Below, one piece after another: positions 35,427-45,277 of a DNA stretch of 64,000 nucleotides. Position numbers and translations under genes: made by a program. The stretch lies in the NCBI RefSeq assembly GCF_022919095.1, contig NZ_CP095073.1, positions 3,720,001 to 3,784,000 on the forward strand, read 5' to 3'. Source of the stretch: Halobacillus salinarum (GTDB lineage: Bacteria; Bacillota; Bacilli; Bacillales; Halobacillaceae). Every line of letters begins with the position of its first letter. The first letter of the stretch is position 1. A model generated the notes under the pieces. That model ran no database searches. It was not told where the DNA came from and worked only from the letters and a program-made list of their open reading frames with translations.

Positions 35427-35915
35427 ACCGGAGGGTTGTGACAGAAGCGCTTTAAAGCCATCCATGGAGTTGCCGCTTCGTCAACATCCTTCGCTTTCCG
35501 CGGGCATGTCCACAGCCTCCTCAGAAAGCAAAAACCGCTTTCTTCCGGGGCTACGACTCATCTTTACCAGCAGGAGTTGACTACGCTTCATAGGCTGATC
35601 CTTGGCAGTTAAAAGACATCTAAGCTGCTTTCTCTGATGGGAAACCGTAATATATTCTTAATCCAATTTGAATAATAATCAGTCAGCTAAGCTTATGAAA
35701 ACGAAGGAACTCCCTATAAAGGAGCATCGACCTGTCCTACGTTCTGTAGGCACCCGGAAAGCGAGATTTCCCTGTACCCTTCTCCCAGGAACTAGAGATG
35801 ACTTTTTCGACAATAAGAAGCCTAACCTTGGAAAAGGTTAGGCTTCTTATTTAGGAAAAAATGAAACCAGCCCTGCTCTTATTTCGTAAGTAAATCAGAA
35901 AGCAGGTGAAGAGCG
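35427..35915. other. gene-free region with degenerate intergenic repeat and terminator
   Basis: A 489-base gap. About 35445-35590 resembles a degenerate Bacillaceae intergenic repeat, with CTTCGCTTTCCGCGGGC near 35489 and GTTGACTACGCTTCA near 35576. The rest shows no ORF I trust, and a strong terminator ends it. Confidence 0.45.
35812..35851. terminator. strong terminator
   Basis: AATAAGAAGCCTAACCTT pairs almost completely with AAGGTTAGGCTTCTTATT over a short GGAA loop. It lies 65 bases before the DUF2207 gene, so it isolates that gene from the mur operon. Confidence 0.8.
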
Positions 35916-37522
35916 ATGAAGAAGTTGGCTTTTATCATCCCGTTGCTGACTATGTTATTTTTGTTTCCTTTAAAAGCGTTAGCTGTAGATTTTTCCATTG
36001 ACCAAACGCAGATTGATGCTTATCTGCAGGAAGATGGCAATGTAAAGGTTCAGGAACAACATACGTATTCTTTTGAAGGACAATTTAATGGCATTACCCG
36101 TACCCTCATTCCTAAAAAAGGAACGGCAATAAAGAATTTTAAAGCAGAAGAAAAAGGCAGGAGCTTAAAAATCAAGAAAGACGGTTCTTTTTATAAGGTT
36201 TATCGCAGCGGTTCTGACGAATCCGTAACCATTACGTTAAGTTATACGATTGAAAATGGTGTAGAAGTTTATTCAGATGCGGCCCAGTTTTACTGGCCAT
36301 TTTTTGACAAAAGTAATGAGTCCACTTACCATGAGCTATCCATTACCATTCATCCCCCAAATCTGTCCAAGACGTAAAAGCCCTCGGTTACGACCAGGCA
36401 TATCAGACAGAGACTATTGATTCAAACGGCTCTGTTCATTTTCAAATGGGCACAGTTCCCGACGGAAAGAACGGAGACATAAGAGCGGCCTATCCTCCTT
36501 CTTTGTTCCCTCAAGCTTCTTCCATCAACGAAGGTACGATCCTTGATGATATGAAGGACGATAAACTGAGGCTGGAGGAACAGGCTGCTGCCAAACAAAC
36601 GCGTACCAAGCTGCTTCAAGACACTGCTCCGTACGCTGCGGGCTTAACAATACTCGTTGCCATAGGGCTGTTCATTTTCGCTTACCGGAACCATGTGGAC
36701 ACTAAAAGGGAGCTCGAGAGAAAGCCGGTCACTTTTGACCAAATGAGTATTCCTGCGACCATTTCTTTTATTAACAGCGGCGTATTAACTCCGAAATCCT
36801 TAACTGCCGCTTTACTTGATCTTGTCTACAAAGGCTATGTAAAAAAAGTAACGGAGACTCAATTTTCAGTAGTTAACCGCAACACCGAGCATAAACATGA
36901 ATCCGTATTAATTCAATGGTTATTTGATGAAATTGGCAATGGGAATACTTTCACAATGAATGACCTTAAAGCCTATACAAAAAAGAAAGGCAACCATTCC
37001 AAATACCGTAATAATTTCAGCTCATGGAAAAGAAGTGTCCAGGAGGAGGCAGCCGGTCATCATTTGTACCAGCGCCAAGGAAAATTACGCTGGGTATCAG
37101 CTATAGCAGGGATTCTCCTTCTGCCACTGGCTATTACCTTTATTATTTACGGGCTGTTACCTTGGATGCTATTTTCCATTTTCATGGCAGTGCTTTTGTT
37201 AGCATTCGCTGTTTTTTATCGTCCTAAAACAGTAAAAGGGCTTAGCATTTTAAAGGAGTGGAAATCAGATAACCATCTCCAGGAGGAACAAGAGAATATA
37301 CCACTGACCCTCGTTGCCATTGGTAGTGGCAGAAAGTCGCTTCCCAATCAGCTCAGCCCCTCTGCCCCAGATAGTGATACGGCTGTGTACGTCATTTTAG
37401 CTGCTTCCCTTTATGGGAATTTCGATGATGCGAACCAAACAGTCTCTGCAGCTGGTAGTGGCGGAGCTGGCGCAGGGGGTGCTGGAGTTGGCGGTGGTGG
37501 TGGCGGCTCAGGAGCTTTTTAG
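35916..37522 (+). pseudogene. DUF2207 membrane protein, one apparent frameshift
   Basis: Two ORFs (35916-36377 and the frame of 36446-37522) form one protein of about 535 residues. A signal peptide (KKLAFIIPLLTMLFLFPLKA) precedes an extracellular beta-rich DUF2207 domain (VDFSIDQTQIDAYLQEDGNV onwards), then a membrane span (about residues 235-252), a cytoplasmic domain, two spans near 385-430 and a Gly-rich tail, GGAGVGGGGGGSGAF. The frame is restored by one A in the CCCCCAAA run near 36361 (HPPKSVQDVKALGYD). Function of DUF2207 is unknown. ATG follows AGGTGAAGAG. Confidence 0.75.
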
Positions 37523-37616
37523 CCTCCTATACTTTTCTGAGACGGAATCCATGAAAGCTGCTCCTGAATATGATAGTTTTTAATAGATCAACTTGTATCT
37601 AGGAGGAAGCATAATA

Positions 37617-38291
37617 ATGGATAAACACGAAAAGAAGCAAGCCATTCTTGAAGCAGCAGAATTCAGGCATGCGACCAAGCAATTTGATCCTGAAAAAACA
37701 ATTCCCGAAGAAGACTTCCGTTTTATTTTAGAAGTTGGCCGTTTGTCCCCAAGCTCTTTCGGGTTCGAGCCATGGCGTTTTGTCGTTGTACAAAATGAAA
37801 AACTGAGAGAAAAGATTCGGAACACAGCTTGGGGAGCATATGGCAAGCTGCCGGATGCCAGTCATTTCGTTATCTTTCTCGCAAGAACAAGACAGGACAC
37901 TCAATATGACTCCGAGTACTTACAGGACCAATTTACAAAAGTCAAACAAATGCCGAAAGAGCAGATAGAAAAATTTATTGGGCGTATTAAAGAATTCCAG
38001 GAGACGGATTTTGAGCTGCTTGAAGGTGACCGTCCCCTTTACGACTGGGCATCAAAGCAAACTTATATCGCCCTTGCTAATATGATGACAGCAGCAGCGG
38101 AAATTGAAATTGATTCCTGTCCGATTGAAGGCTTTAACAGGAAGGAAATGAATCAGCTGCTTGATGAAGAAGGGCTCCTGGAGAATGGGCGCTTCAGCAT
38201 CTCCGTCATGGCCGCCTTTGGGTACCGGAATGGGGAACAGCCTCCAAAAAGCCGGCGTGACTATGAGGAAGTTGTGAAATGGATCAATTAA
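37617..38291 (+). CDS. NAD(P)H-dependent nitroreductase, YfkO-like
   Basis: A 224-residue FMN-dependent nitroreductase-family enzyme. FRHATKQFDPEK opens the FMN phosphate site, GRLSPSSFGFEPWRFVVV is the family motif, and SKQTYIALANMMTAAAEIEIDSCPIEGF is the FMN-binding helix region. It reduces quinones or nitro compounds and may deal with oxidative stress. It is close to Bacillus subtilis YfkO as I recall it. ATG at 37617 follows AGGAGGAAG. Ends at a strong terminator. Confidence 0.88.
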   Translation: MDKHEKKQAILEAAEFRHATKQFDPEKTIPEEDFRFILEVGRLSPSSFGFEPWRFVVVQNEKLREKIRNTAWGAYGKLPDASHFVIFLARTRQDTQYDSEYLQDQFTKVKQMPKEQIEKFIGRIKEFQETDFELLEGDRPLYDWASKQTYIALANMMTAAAEIEIDSCPIEGFNRKEMNQLLDEEGLLENGRFSISVMAAFGYRNGEQPPKSRRDYEEVVKWIN

Positions 38292-38334
38292 ATTTGCTCA
38301 TATTAAGGGGCTAAGACTAAAACACTTTATTCAG

Positions 38335-38380
38335 AAGAAACCCGTACCCTATGTGAATGACGTAGGGTACGGGTTTTCTT
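38335..38380. terminator. terminator after nitroreductase gene
   Basis: AAACCCGTACCCTA (from 38338) pairs with TAGGGTACGGGTTT (38363-38376) and is followed by TCTTT. Confidence 0.85.
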
Positions 38381-38526
38381 TCATTATTTATAAACGATGC
38401 GACGCTTAGCAATCACCTTCGCTTTCCAAAGCAGTCATTCAGAGCGAAAGATGAGGGCTGACTTTCCCTGCCTTATGTGCTTCATCTTCAGATTGGAATT
38501 TTCTAAACAATGTGTCCCCTTCTTTG

Positions 38527-40236
38527 CTACTTAATTTTATAGAGATAAACCTTCCACGGGGACTGCTCATTTTGAAAAGCATGCTCAAAAGACAATCCAA
38601 GACTCTTATAATTTTTTATCGGAAGACCTGATAAAATATAGTCTCCTCCCAGCTCCTCTAGTGGCTTCGTTCGAATATCTAAATGGTCAATCACTTGTTT
38701 GCTGTGTTTTGAGAACATATAGTCCTCCCCGAGCTCCCCTACATACATATACAGCCTGCTGCCCCAAGTATCAAAATAGTTCTTCAACGATTTGTTTTTA
38801 GCAAGTTCCGGGCCGATAATTTTTTGAAATTTATGCTTGTAGGCAAGTGGATAAGTGACATTGTACGTATCCAATGTGTACATTCCATTAAATTGAGCAA
38901 TTGTCGGGTGCATCGCCACACTAACCACGCGATAATCAGACGGATCTTTATCGATATAGGCTTTAATATCATCGAATAAATCCTTCGAATAAAATTCAGC
39001 AAACGTCGGAGTCCCGAGCTTCGAGTATTTAAATTCCTCATCTAGTTGAAATAACAGCGCAAGCTGAACAATAATTAAGACTAAAGCAATCGCTCTCCCA
39101 GCCTTTACATTCTTCGCGATTATGACTAATGCAAAAGCAAAGGCTACATACCAAAGAAATGGATGCAGAAAATGTATACGGCTGAAATTAAACGTATTCA
39201 AAAGCATCGAATGATCCTTCAGTACTCTCCACCCTTCCCAATACCAGAAGGCATACCAAAGTGAAAGCAGGATATTCATGATCAGCACTTGGACAAGTGG
39301 AAGATCATTAATTTTTTTTACAAAAGCGACTATTAAAGCAGCAAAGACTACAGGCATGATGACCTGCTGATGAATCGTTAAATCATGAGTATGACCAAGG
39401 ACAAAATTTTTGTTAAACAAGCGAAGGGTATCCATAAAGGAATTGTGCCCAAGGTCGAACTCCTGGCGGTGCGGTGTGAACCCTTCTCCGATAAACATGG
39501 AAGCAATCAATAGATAATTTTTGGCGAGATAAATGGTACTCATGATTGCCAGAGACAGGAAGAATGCTTTATTCACTTGTTTTTCCTTAATCCAGTCAAA
39601 CAGCCAGAGTGCCCCCATCAACGCAAGCACAAAGACGAATGTAAGGATCAGACTGGAATGAAAAGGCAGGAAGACAAGCACGCCCCAGGCGAACTTAGGT
39701 GCGTGCTTTCCGTATTTTCTTATGTATAAAAAAGCTAAAAAAGCTGCAGGCAGGCCGGCAATCGATAACGCCCCGGATGGCCAAAAAGGCAGGATAGCGA
39801 AGGCTGCCGCTACGCCAGCTGCCATCCACCGGAAAAAAACCTTTTGATTATCGGGACGAAGTAAAAATAAGAGCATGCCGTACATCCCAAACAAAGCAAC
39901 GAACCGCATAAGGGTTTGATTGATCGTATAAGCGGTGAACGGCTTAAACCATACATACAGCCATGGCATTAAGTCCAGCGCAGAAGATAGACTGCTCCGC
40001 GGAAGTCCATTAATTACATTCGGAAGCCTCTCTCCTGGCGATGCAAAGATTTGTCCACTCTCTGCAAGCAGCTTGTACCAGACGATATTTGAATCAAGGT
40101 TGTCATGGATACGAATATGAGTATCCTCTCCAAGAATGTAATAAGGCATCAAGTAAGCGAGGACAATGAGACTTGCAAGTGCAAGCCCCTTATTTCTGGA
40201 AAAATTTCTGGATATGACGGACCACATACTCAACAT
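38527..40236 (-). CDS. DUF6044-type polytopic membrane protein (YkoS-like, possible GT-C)
   Basis: About 569 residues with roughly ten to twelve hydrophobic segments in the first 410 residues, then a soluble C-terminal domain (about 415-569, outside by prediction). The N-terminal loop IRIHDNLDSNIVWYKLL has acidic/His residues where GT-C glycosyltransferases carry catalytic Asp. It resembles Bacillus subtilis YkoS, the membrane partner of the polyprenyl-phosphate transferase YkoT. Last gene of the rfb/wec-like operon, it probably transfers the lipid-linked sugar to an external acceptor. It overlaps the WecE-like gene; the exact start is uncertain (40236 or 40227). Confidence 0.7.
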   Translation of the reverse strand: MLSMWSVISRNFSRNKGLALASLIVLAYLMPYYILGEDTHIRIHDNLDSNIVWYKLLAESGQIFASPGERLPNVINGLPRSSLSSALDLMPWLYVWFKPFTAYTINQTLMRFVALFGMYGMLLFLLRPDNQKVFFRWMAAGVAAAFAILPFWPSGALSIAGLPAAFLAFLYIRKYGKHAPKFAWGVLVFLPFHSSLILTFVFVLALMGALWLFDWIKEKQVNKAFFLSLAIMSTIYLAKNYLLIASMFIGEGFTPHRQEFDLGHNSFMDTLRLFNKNFVLGHTHDLTIHQQVIMPVVFAALIVAFVKKINDLPLVQVLIMNILLSLWYAFWYWEGWRVLKDHSMLLNTFNFSRIHFLHPFLWYVAFAFALVIIAKNVKAGRAIALVLIIVQLALLFQLDEEFKYSKLGTPTFAEFYSKDLFDDIKAYIDKDPSDYRVVSVAMHPTIAQFNGMYTLDTYNVTYPLAYKHKFQKIIGPELAKNKSLKNYFDTWGSRLYMYVGELGEDYMFSKHSKQVIDHLDIRTKPLEELGGDYILSGLPIKNYKSLGLSFEHAFQNEQSPWKVYLYKIK

Positions 40237-41323
40237 CTTCTTTCTCCATTCCATAATATAGAGGCAGCCTCAACAGACGTGCACCTTCTTCAGTTGTAAA
40301 TTGGTTTTCCCCATGAGGCCTGCCGTATTCCCGTCCTGCTCTGGATGAGTGTAAAGGCTCGTAATGAGGAACCGCCATAATTCCTTGTTCATCAAGATAA
40401 GACATCAGCGCTGAACGGTCTTTTTCACCAACCGTCTTTATGAAAAACATATGGGCATTATGTCCGCATTCTTCCGGGATCCTCTGGATGGCGATTATAC
40501 CTTGATCCCTTAAGGACTCAAGCTGTTTTTTGTAACGTTTCCATGTCTTCATCCGGTTGTGAAAAATCTCATCAGCTTCTTCCAATTGAGCATAGAGATA
40601 AGCAGCATTCAGCTCGCTGAGCAAGAATGAGGATCCCACTTCCTGCCACGTGTATTTATCAACCTGACCCCGTTTAAATTGGGATCGGTTGGTCCCTTTT
40701 TCCTGCAGGATTTCAGCCTGTTCTACGTAGTGAGAATCGTTAATAAGAAGCGCTCCGCCTTCACCGCAAGTATAATTTTTCGTTTCGTGAAAACTAAGCG
40801 TCCCGAATTGTCCAAATGTGCCAAGTGGTTTTCCTTTATAGGTACTTAATAAAGCCTGGGCAGCATCCTCAATCACAAATAAGTCATAGTTTTCCGCTAT
40901 CTCCATCACTTTCTCCATATCGCAGGCAACTCCTGCATAGTGGACAATGACGATGGCCTTCGTTTTTTCTGTGACGGCCTCGTCAATTAAGTTCACATCC
41001 ATGTTCATCGTTGCCAGTTCAACATCGACAAATACCGGTACAGCTCCTCTCAAAGCAAATGCATTAGCTGTCGAGACAAATGTATAGGAAGGCATAATGA
41101 CTTCATCTCCAGGCTTTACATCAACGAGCAGAGCTGCAAGCTCCAGAGCATGTGTGCATGAAGGTGTAAGAAGGGCTTTTTCGCATCCAAGCCGCTTCTC
41201 AAGCCACTGCCTGCACTTCTCTCCAAATGGTCCATTCCCTGAAAGCTTTCGATTCTGTGCAATTGCCTGCTGAATATAATCCTGTTCTTTTCCTACAATG
41301 CATGGTTTATTAAAGGGAATCAT
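40190..41323 (-). CDS. wecE: dTDP-4-amino-4,6-dideoxygalactose transaminase
   Basis: A 377-residue PLP aminotransferase of the DegT/DnrJ/EryC1 family that matches Escherichia coli WecE (RffA) very closely: GDEVIMPSYTFVSTANAFALRG, IVHYAGVACDME, EDAAQALLSTYKGKPLGT, SFHETKNYTCGEGGA (PLP Lys in ETKN) and EKGTNRSQFKRGQVDKYTW. It converts dTDP-4-keto-6-deoxyglucose to dTDP-Fuc4N using glutamate. It follows rfbA and rfbB, which supply the substrate, and the WecD-like acetyltransferase. ATG follows GAGGTG. Its end overlaps the DUF6044 gene. Confidence 0.93.
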   Translation of the reverse strand: MIPFNKPCIVGKEQDYIQQAIAQNRKLSGNGPFGEKCRQWLEKRLGCEKALLTPSCTHALELAALLVDVKPGDEVIMPSYTFVSTANAFALRGAVPVFVDVELATMNMDVNLIDEAVTEKTKAIVIVHYAGVACDMEKVMEIAENYDLFVIEDAAQALLSTYKGKPLGTFGQFGTLSFHETKNYTCGEGGALLINDSHYVEQAEILQEKGTNRSQFKRGQVDKYTWQEVGSSFLLSELNAAYLYAQLEEADEIFHNRMKTWKRYKKQLESLRDQGIIAIQRIPEECGHNAHMFFIKTVGEKDRSALMSYLDEQGIMAVPHYEPLHSSRAGREYGRPHGENQFTTEEGARLLRLPLYYGMEKEDVEYVVRHIQKFFQK

Positions 41324-41335
41324 TTATTCAACACC

Positions 41336-41701
41336 TCACAAAGATTGACTCGTTACTAGAATTCCTAACACAATTAAGCTTAATCCCAGTACTTTTGTAA
41401 CTGTAACCGGCTCCTGAAATAAAAAAATGGAGAAGAAAAACACCAGCACAAAGGATAGACTCATAAATGGGTATGCGTAGCTGATATCAAATTTCGTCAT
41501 CGCCCCCATCCAAAAAATCGAAGCCACAAACGCAGAGAGAAACCCTGATAGAATAAGCGGGTCTAAGAGCAGTTTAAATAAAAAAATCAGCTTATCTATG
41601 AAAGCAGGAGGAAGACTACCGAATTTTTCAATTCTCCACTTCAGCATCAACTGGCCGTAAACTGTAAATATGATCGTTCCAAATATATACAAGTATCCCA
41701 T
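41336..41701 (-). CDS. EamA/SMR-like four-helix transporter (possible lipid-sugar flippase)
   Basis: A 121-residue protein with four transmembrane segments, like one half of an EamA transporter or an SMR protein: GQLMLKWRIEKFG, then FLSAFVASIFWMGAMTKFDISYAYPFMSLSFVLV, then EPVTVTKVLGLSLIVLGILV. Small proteins of this type (ArnE/F-like) flip undecaprenyl-linked aminosugars. Placed between the WecD-like and WecE genes with two-base spacing, it is a reasonable candidate to flip polyprenyl-phosphate-Fuc4NAc; that is inference. Confidence 0.75.
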   Translation of the reverse strand: MGYLYIFGTIIFTVYGQLMLKWRIEKFGSLPPAFIDKLIFLFKLLLDPLILSGFLSAFVASIFWMGAMTKFDISYAYPFMSLSFVLVFFFSIFLFQEPVTVTKVLGLSLIVLGILVTSQSL

Positions 41702-41703
41702 GA

Positions 41704-42387
41704 CTACACCGCTTCGATCTTTCCATTTAATTTATGGTAGACGTCGATGGAGTTGACCAAATGAAAGCCTGCAGTCTGAAACAAGTTAAGCGACGCGAGA
41801 TTGATCGCTGACACAGATGTGATGAGCTCTTCTACCCCGCTTTCAAGCAGCTTTGCACACGCCAAGCTTAGAAAAGGTTTGGCTAACCCCTTCCCCTGAA
41901 ATGCCGGGTCCAGTCCGAGCAACAAGATCTTGTTTTCACTATAGCCTACGAAACCTGCCGATTGATCATAGGCATACAAATAATAAATTTGGTTTTGTTC
42001 AATTAAGTCGCCAAGCCACCTTTTGTATCTAAGATTGGCAAGCTCAGAGGGGACTTGCTCATCCCTGTGGAAGCGTCCGTGTACAAAAACTTGTTCGGCA
42101 ATCTGCATGGCACGCTCTGGACTTCCTTCCCGTGCAATGGCAGTGCCGTCTCTTTTGGTAATGAGAAAATCTTCCTTCCTGCACCTTGGTTCCAGTAACG
42201 TATCTACATAGTAAAACCCATATTTTCTAAGTGGTTCTTTAGGCGTTAGAGGATCCGTTTTCAAGGTGAAATGACCTTCTTTATGAATGGTCTGCTGCAA
42301 TGCTTCTTCTTTATCAGAGGTTAATTCAAAAGTAGGAAGATGAAATGTGCGCTTGTCCCATGGTGTGGGCTTCAAATAGTCAATCAT
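41704..42387 (-). CDS. GNAT acetyltransferase, WecD-like (dTDP-fucosamine N-acetyltransferase)
   Basis: A 227-residue GNAT-family protein. The C-terminal half has the acetyl-CoA motif ILLLGLDPAFQGKGLAKPF and VSAINLASLNLFQTAGF. Its N-terminal part includes LRKYGFYYVDTLLEPRC and VHGRFHRDEQVP, resembling the layout of WecD, which acetylates dTDP-Fuc4N to dTDP-Fuc4NAc. The neighbouring WecE gene strengthens that call. ATG at 42387 follows AAGGGGG and overlaps the end of the glycosyltransferase gene by eight bases. Confidence 0.75.
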   Translation of the reverse strand: MIDYLKPTPWDKRTFHLPTFELTSDKEEALQQTIHKEGHFTLKTDPLTPKEPLRKYGFYYVDTLLEPRCRKEDFLITKRDGTAIAREGSPERAMQIAEQVFVHGRFHRDEQVPSELANLRYKRWLGDLIEQNQIYYLYAYDQSAGFVGYSENKILLLGLDPAFQGKGLAKPFLSLACAKLLESGVEELITSVSAINLASLNLFQTAGFHLVNSIDVYHKLNGKIEAV

Positions 42388-43324
42388 CCTGAACCCCCTT
42401 ATGCTCTTCATAGTTTAATTGTTCCCGCACGATATAGAGCGGACGTCCTTTTGTTTCATTAAATACTTTCCCTAAATACAATCCGATCACGCCAAAATTA
42501 AAAAAGATAATTCCGCCGATAAAATAAATCGACACCATTACACTTGTCCATCCCTGAACAGGCTCCGCCAGGAAGAAGTATCTGAAAAACAAATACAAGC
42601 CATAAATAAATGAAGCAAGCGACATAAGAAAGCCGAATTGAATCGACAACCTCAGCGGTTTATTCGACTGTGAAATAATTACATCGGTCGCTAAAGTGAT
42701 CATTTTTTTCAAGTTATAGGACGACTTGCCCTCCTCCCGCTTTCCATGCTTCACAGGAATTCTCGCTGTCTTAAACCCCATCCACTTCACAAATAAGGGG
42801 AAAAACCGATTCTGCTCTCTCATCTCTCTATAGCTGTCGATGACGATGCGGGAACAGATACTAAAGTTGGCAATTGTGTAATCCGAAGACCTTTCTGTCA
42901 AATAATCATAGACTTTGTAAAAGACCTTGGAGGAGAACTTTTTAAAGAAACCGTCCTGACGAACTTGGCGGGCTCCGAAAACCACTTCATACCCTTCCTG
43001 CGCTTTATCATATAACCGTTTAATTTCTTCCGGCTGGTCCTGCAGGTCGCAGTCCATGACAACGACCCAGTCTCCCTGAGTATAGTCAAGTCCGGCTGTA
43101 ATGGCATGATGCTGGCCAAAGTTTCTTGATAAATCAAATCCCTTGATTTTAGAGTTCTTTCTGCATAACTGCTGAATCTTGTCCCACGCCTGGTCAGGGC
43201 TGCTGTCGTTAATGAGCAGAATTTCATAATCTGACGGTATGCTTACCATTGTCGAATGGATCCTTGTGCAGAGGTCTTCTAAGCAATTCCGGCATCCATA
43301 AACCGGAACTACCACTGAAATCAT
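42380..43324 (-). CDS. polyprenyl-phosphate glycosyltransferase, GT2 (GtrB/YkoT-like)
   Basis: A 314-residue GT2 enzyme. The cytosolic GT-A domain has VVVPVYGCRNCLEDL, LLINDSSPDQAW, DLSRNFGQHHAITAGLD and VVMDCDLQDQPEEI (metal-binding DCD), with KHGKREEGKSSYNLKKM and two C-terminal membrane spans (about 225-245 and 260-285). This is the GtrB/DPM1/YkoT layout that makes undecaprenyl-phosphate-linked monosaccharides. It probably loads Fuc4NAc from dTDP-Fuc4NAc. Its ATG overlaps the rfbB stop (ATGA), with GGAAAGG upstream. Confidence 0.88.
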   Translation of the reverse strand: MISVVVPVYGCRNCLEDLCTRIHSTMVSIPSDYEILLINDSSPDQAWDKIQQLCRKNSKIKGFDLSRNFGQHHAITAGLDYTQGDWVVVMDCDLQDQPEEIKRLYDKAQEGYEVVFGARQVRQDGFFKKFSSKVFYKVYDYLTERSSDYTIANFSICSRIVIDSYREMREQNRFFPLFVKWMGFKTARIPVKHGKREEGKSSYNLKKMITLATDVIISQSNKPLRLSIQFGFLMSLASFIYGLYLFFRYFFLAEPVQGWTSVMVSIYFIGGIIFFNFGVIGLYLGKVFNETKGRPLYIVREQLNYEEHKGVQDD

Positions 43325-44352
43325 TGGACGACCTTTCCAGGCTGATTTACGTACCACTCTACCGTTCTGCGAAGTCCTTCTTCAAAACTCACCGAAGGCT
43401 TCCAGCCAAGCTTATTTCTTATTTTCGAATCATCGACAGCATACCTTAGATCATGACCTGGACGATCTTCTACAAACGTAATTAACTCACTAAAATGATG
43501 GATATCTGCGTGGGCGGTCAAATCTGGTTTTATTTCATCAAGTGCTTCGCAAATTAATTTTGCAAGCTTCAGATTGGTTTGTTCATTCCTGCCTCCAACG
43601 TTGTAGATCTGCCCCGTCGCCCCATCGTGAAAGATCCGGTCAATCGCACGGCAGTGATCCTCTACATAAAGCCAGTCTCTTACATTTTCCCCGGTACCAT
43701 AAATGGGGATAGGATCAAGAGCCAATGCTTTTCTTATAATGGTTGGAATTAATTTTTCTTTATGCTGTCTCGGACCATAGTTATTGGAGCAGCTGGAAAG
43801 CACAACATTCATGCCGTATGTTGTAAAATAACTCTTTACCAGCATGTTCGCACCGGCTTTCGTAGCACTATATGGGTTACTGGGATTATAAGGGGACTGT
43901 TCATTAAACGTTCCTTCCTTTCCCAATGAACCATAAACTTCATCTGTCGAAATATAATGAAACCGACGCTTGTCCAGCATTCCTTTTTCCTCCCAATCCT
44001 GTCTAGCCGCTTCAAGCAGCGTGCCGGTTCCTAACACATTCGAGATAATAAACGGTTTAGCATTGGCGATCGATTTATCTACATGGGATTCTGCTGCAAA
44101 ATGAACGACTCCTTGAATATCAAATTTCTTAAAAACATCGCTGACTACTTTTTCATCTGCGATATCTCCGTGTACCCAGTGATACCTTTGATCGTCCTCT
44201 ATTCCAGACAGATTGGTCTGATTTCCGGCATAGGTCAACTTGTCGATATTCACAATGCTGGCATCCGCGTGCTCACTTAGATAATAATGGATGAAATTGG
44301 AGCCGATAAATCCGGCTCCGCCTGTAATTAATAAAGCAGGCTGCTTAGTCAT
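43321..44352 (-). CDS. rfbB: dTDP-glucose 4,6-dehydratase
   Basis: A 343-residue SDR-family enzyme. [15 protein letters not shown] binds [14 protein letters not shown] and [10 protein letters not shown] hold active-site residues (Thr-Asp-Glu), and [11 protein letters not shown] carries the YxxxK pair. It makes dTDP-4-keto-6-deoxyglucose. rfbC and rfbD are absent, so the locus does not make dTDP-rhamnose; the WecE/WecD-like genes take the intermediate instead. Overlaps rfbA by eight bases. Confidence 0.95.
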   Translation of the reverse strand: MTKQPALLITGGAGFIGSNFIHYYLSEHADASIVNIDKLTYAGNQTNLSGIEDDQRYHWVHGDIADEKVVSDVFKKFDIQGVVHFAAESHVDKSIANAKPFIISNVLGTGTLLEAARQDWEEKGMLDKRRFHYISTDEVYGSLGKEGTFNEQSPYNPSNPYSATKAGANMLVKSYFTTYGMNVVLSSCSNNYGPRQHKEKLIPTIIRKALALDPIPIYGTGENVRDWLYVEDHCRAIDRIFHDGATGQIYNVGGRNEQTNLKLAKLICEALDEIKPDLTAHADIHHFSELITFVEDRPGHDLRYAVDDSKIRNKLGWKPSVSFEEGLRRTVEWYVNQPGKVVQ

Positions 44353-45277
44353 TTTCGATCACTCCGAGCATAGGATTGTCTGCAGACACATCCCAATATT
44401 GCTGCACATGCTTCCGATCGGCAATTTCAAGCAAATACTGGCCGTAGTCTGTCTTCTTCATAGCTTCTCCTATTTCTCTAAGCTTATCTTTAGAAATGCT
44501 CCCCATATAGTAGGAAATCTCTTCTAAACAAGCCACTTTAAATCCCTGACGCTTTTCAATATTCTTGATAAACTCGGAAGCTTCAAACAAAGAATCGTGC
44601 GTGCCTGCATCAAGCCAGGCAAACCCTCTTCCTAAAAGCTCGACATTCAATTTTCCTTTCTCCAGGTAATTCTTGTTGATATCCGTAATTTCAAGCTCTC
44701 CTCGATCAGAGAAGTTGAGCTTTTTGGCCATTTTCACGACTTTATTATCGTAGATGTACAAACCGGTAACGGCAAAATCCGATTTTGGTTCATCAGGCTT
44801 CTCTTCAAGAGACACTGCTTTCTGACGTTCATCGAACTCAACCACTCCGAATCTGTGCGGATCTTTTACTCTGTATCCAAAAACAGTAGCTCCCGTATGT
44901 TTTTGGACAGCTTTTCGCAGGATGTTGGTTAATCCCTGCCCATAGAAAATATTATCGCCGAGGATAAGCGTGACATTATCTTTTCCTATAAAATTTTCCG
45001 CAACAACAAAGGCATCAGGAATTCCTCTTGGTTCTTCCTGTGCTTCGTAATGGAGAGAGATTCCAAGAGATCCTCCGTCTCCAAGCAGCTTTTCAAACCT
45101 AGGAATATCCTCTGGAGTACTGATTATCATTATTTCTTTTATTCCCGCCAGCATTAAAATGGACAGCGGGTAATAGATCATCGGTTTGTCATATACGGCA
45201 AGTAAATGTTTATTCATACTGTTTGTACTTGGAGAAAGTCTTGTTCCGCTTCCTCCAGCTAGAATAATCCCTTTCAT
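44345..45277 (-). CDS. rfbA: glucose-1-phosphate thymidylyltransferase
   Basis: A 310-residue nucleotidyltransferase that makes dTDP-glucose from glucose 1-phosphate and dTTP. It opens [15 protein letters not shown], then [45 protein letters not shown] and [17 protein letters not shown], all family signatures. The C-terminal helical extension is slightly longer than the usual 290 residues. First gene of a seven-gene, tightly packed operon for sugar synthesis and transfer. ATG follows AAGGAAGGTGAG. Confidence 0.96.
   Translation of the reverse strand: MKGIILAGGSGTRLSPSTNSMNKHLLAVYDKPMIYYPLSILMLAGIKEIMIISTPEDIPRFEKLLGDGGSLGISLHYEAQEEPRGIPDAFVVAENFIGKDNVTLILGDNIFYGQGLTNILRKAVQKHTGATVFGYRVKDPHRFGVVEFDERQKAVSLEEKPDEPKSDFAVTGLYIYDNKVVKMAKKLNFSDRGELEITDINKNYLEKGKLNVELLGRGFAWLDAGTHDSLFEASEFIKNIEKRQGFKVACLEEISYYMGSISKDKLREIGEAMKKTDYGQYLLEIADRKHVQQYWDVSADNPMLGVIEND

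Noticed and set aside
43321-45277. dTDP-rhamnose synthesis from rfbA/rfbB
   Set aside because: No rfbC or rfbD is present, while WecE- and WecD-like genes follow, so the intermediate more likely goes to Fuc4NAc.
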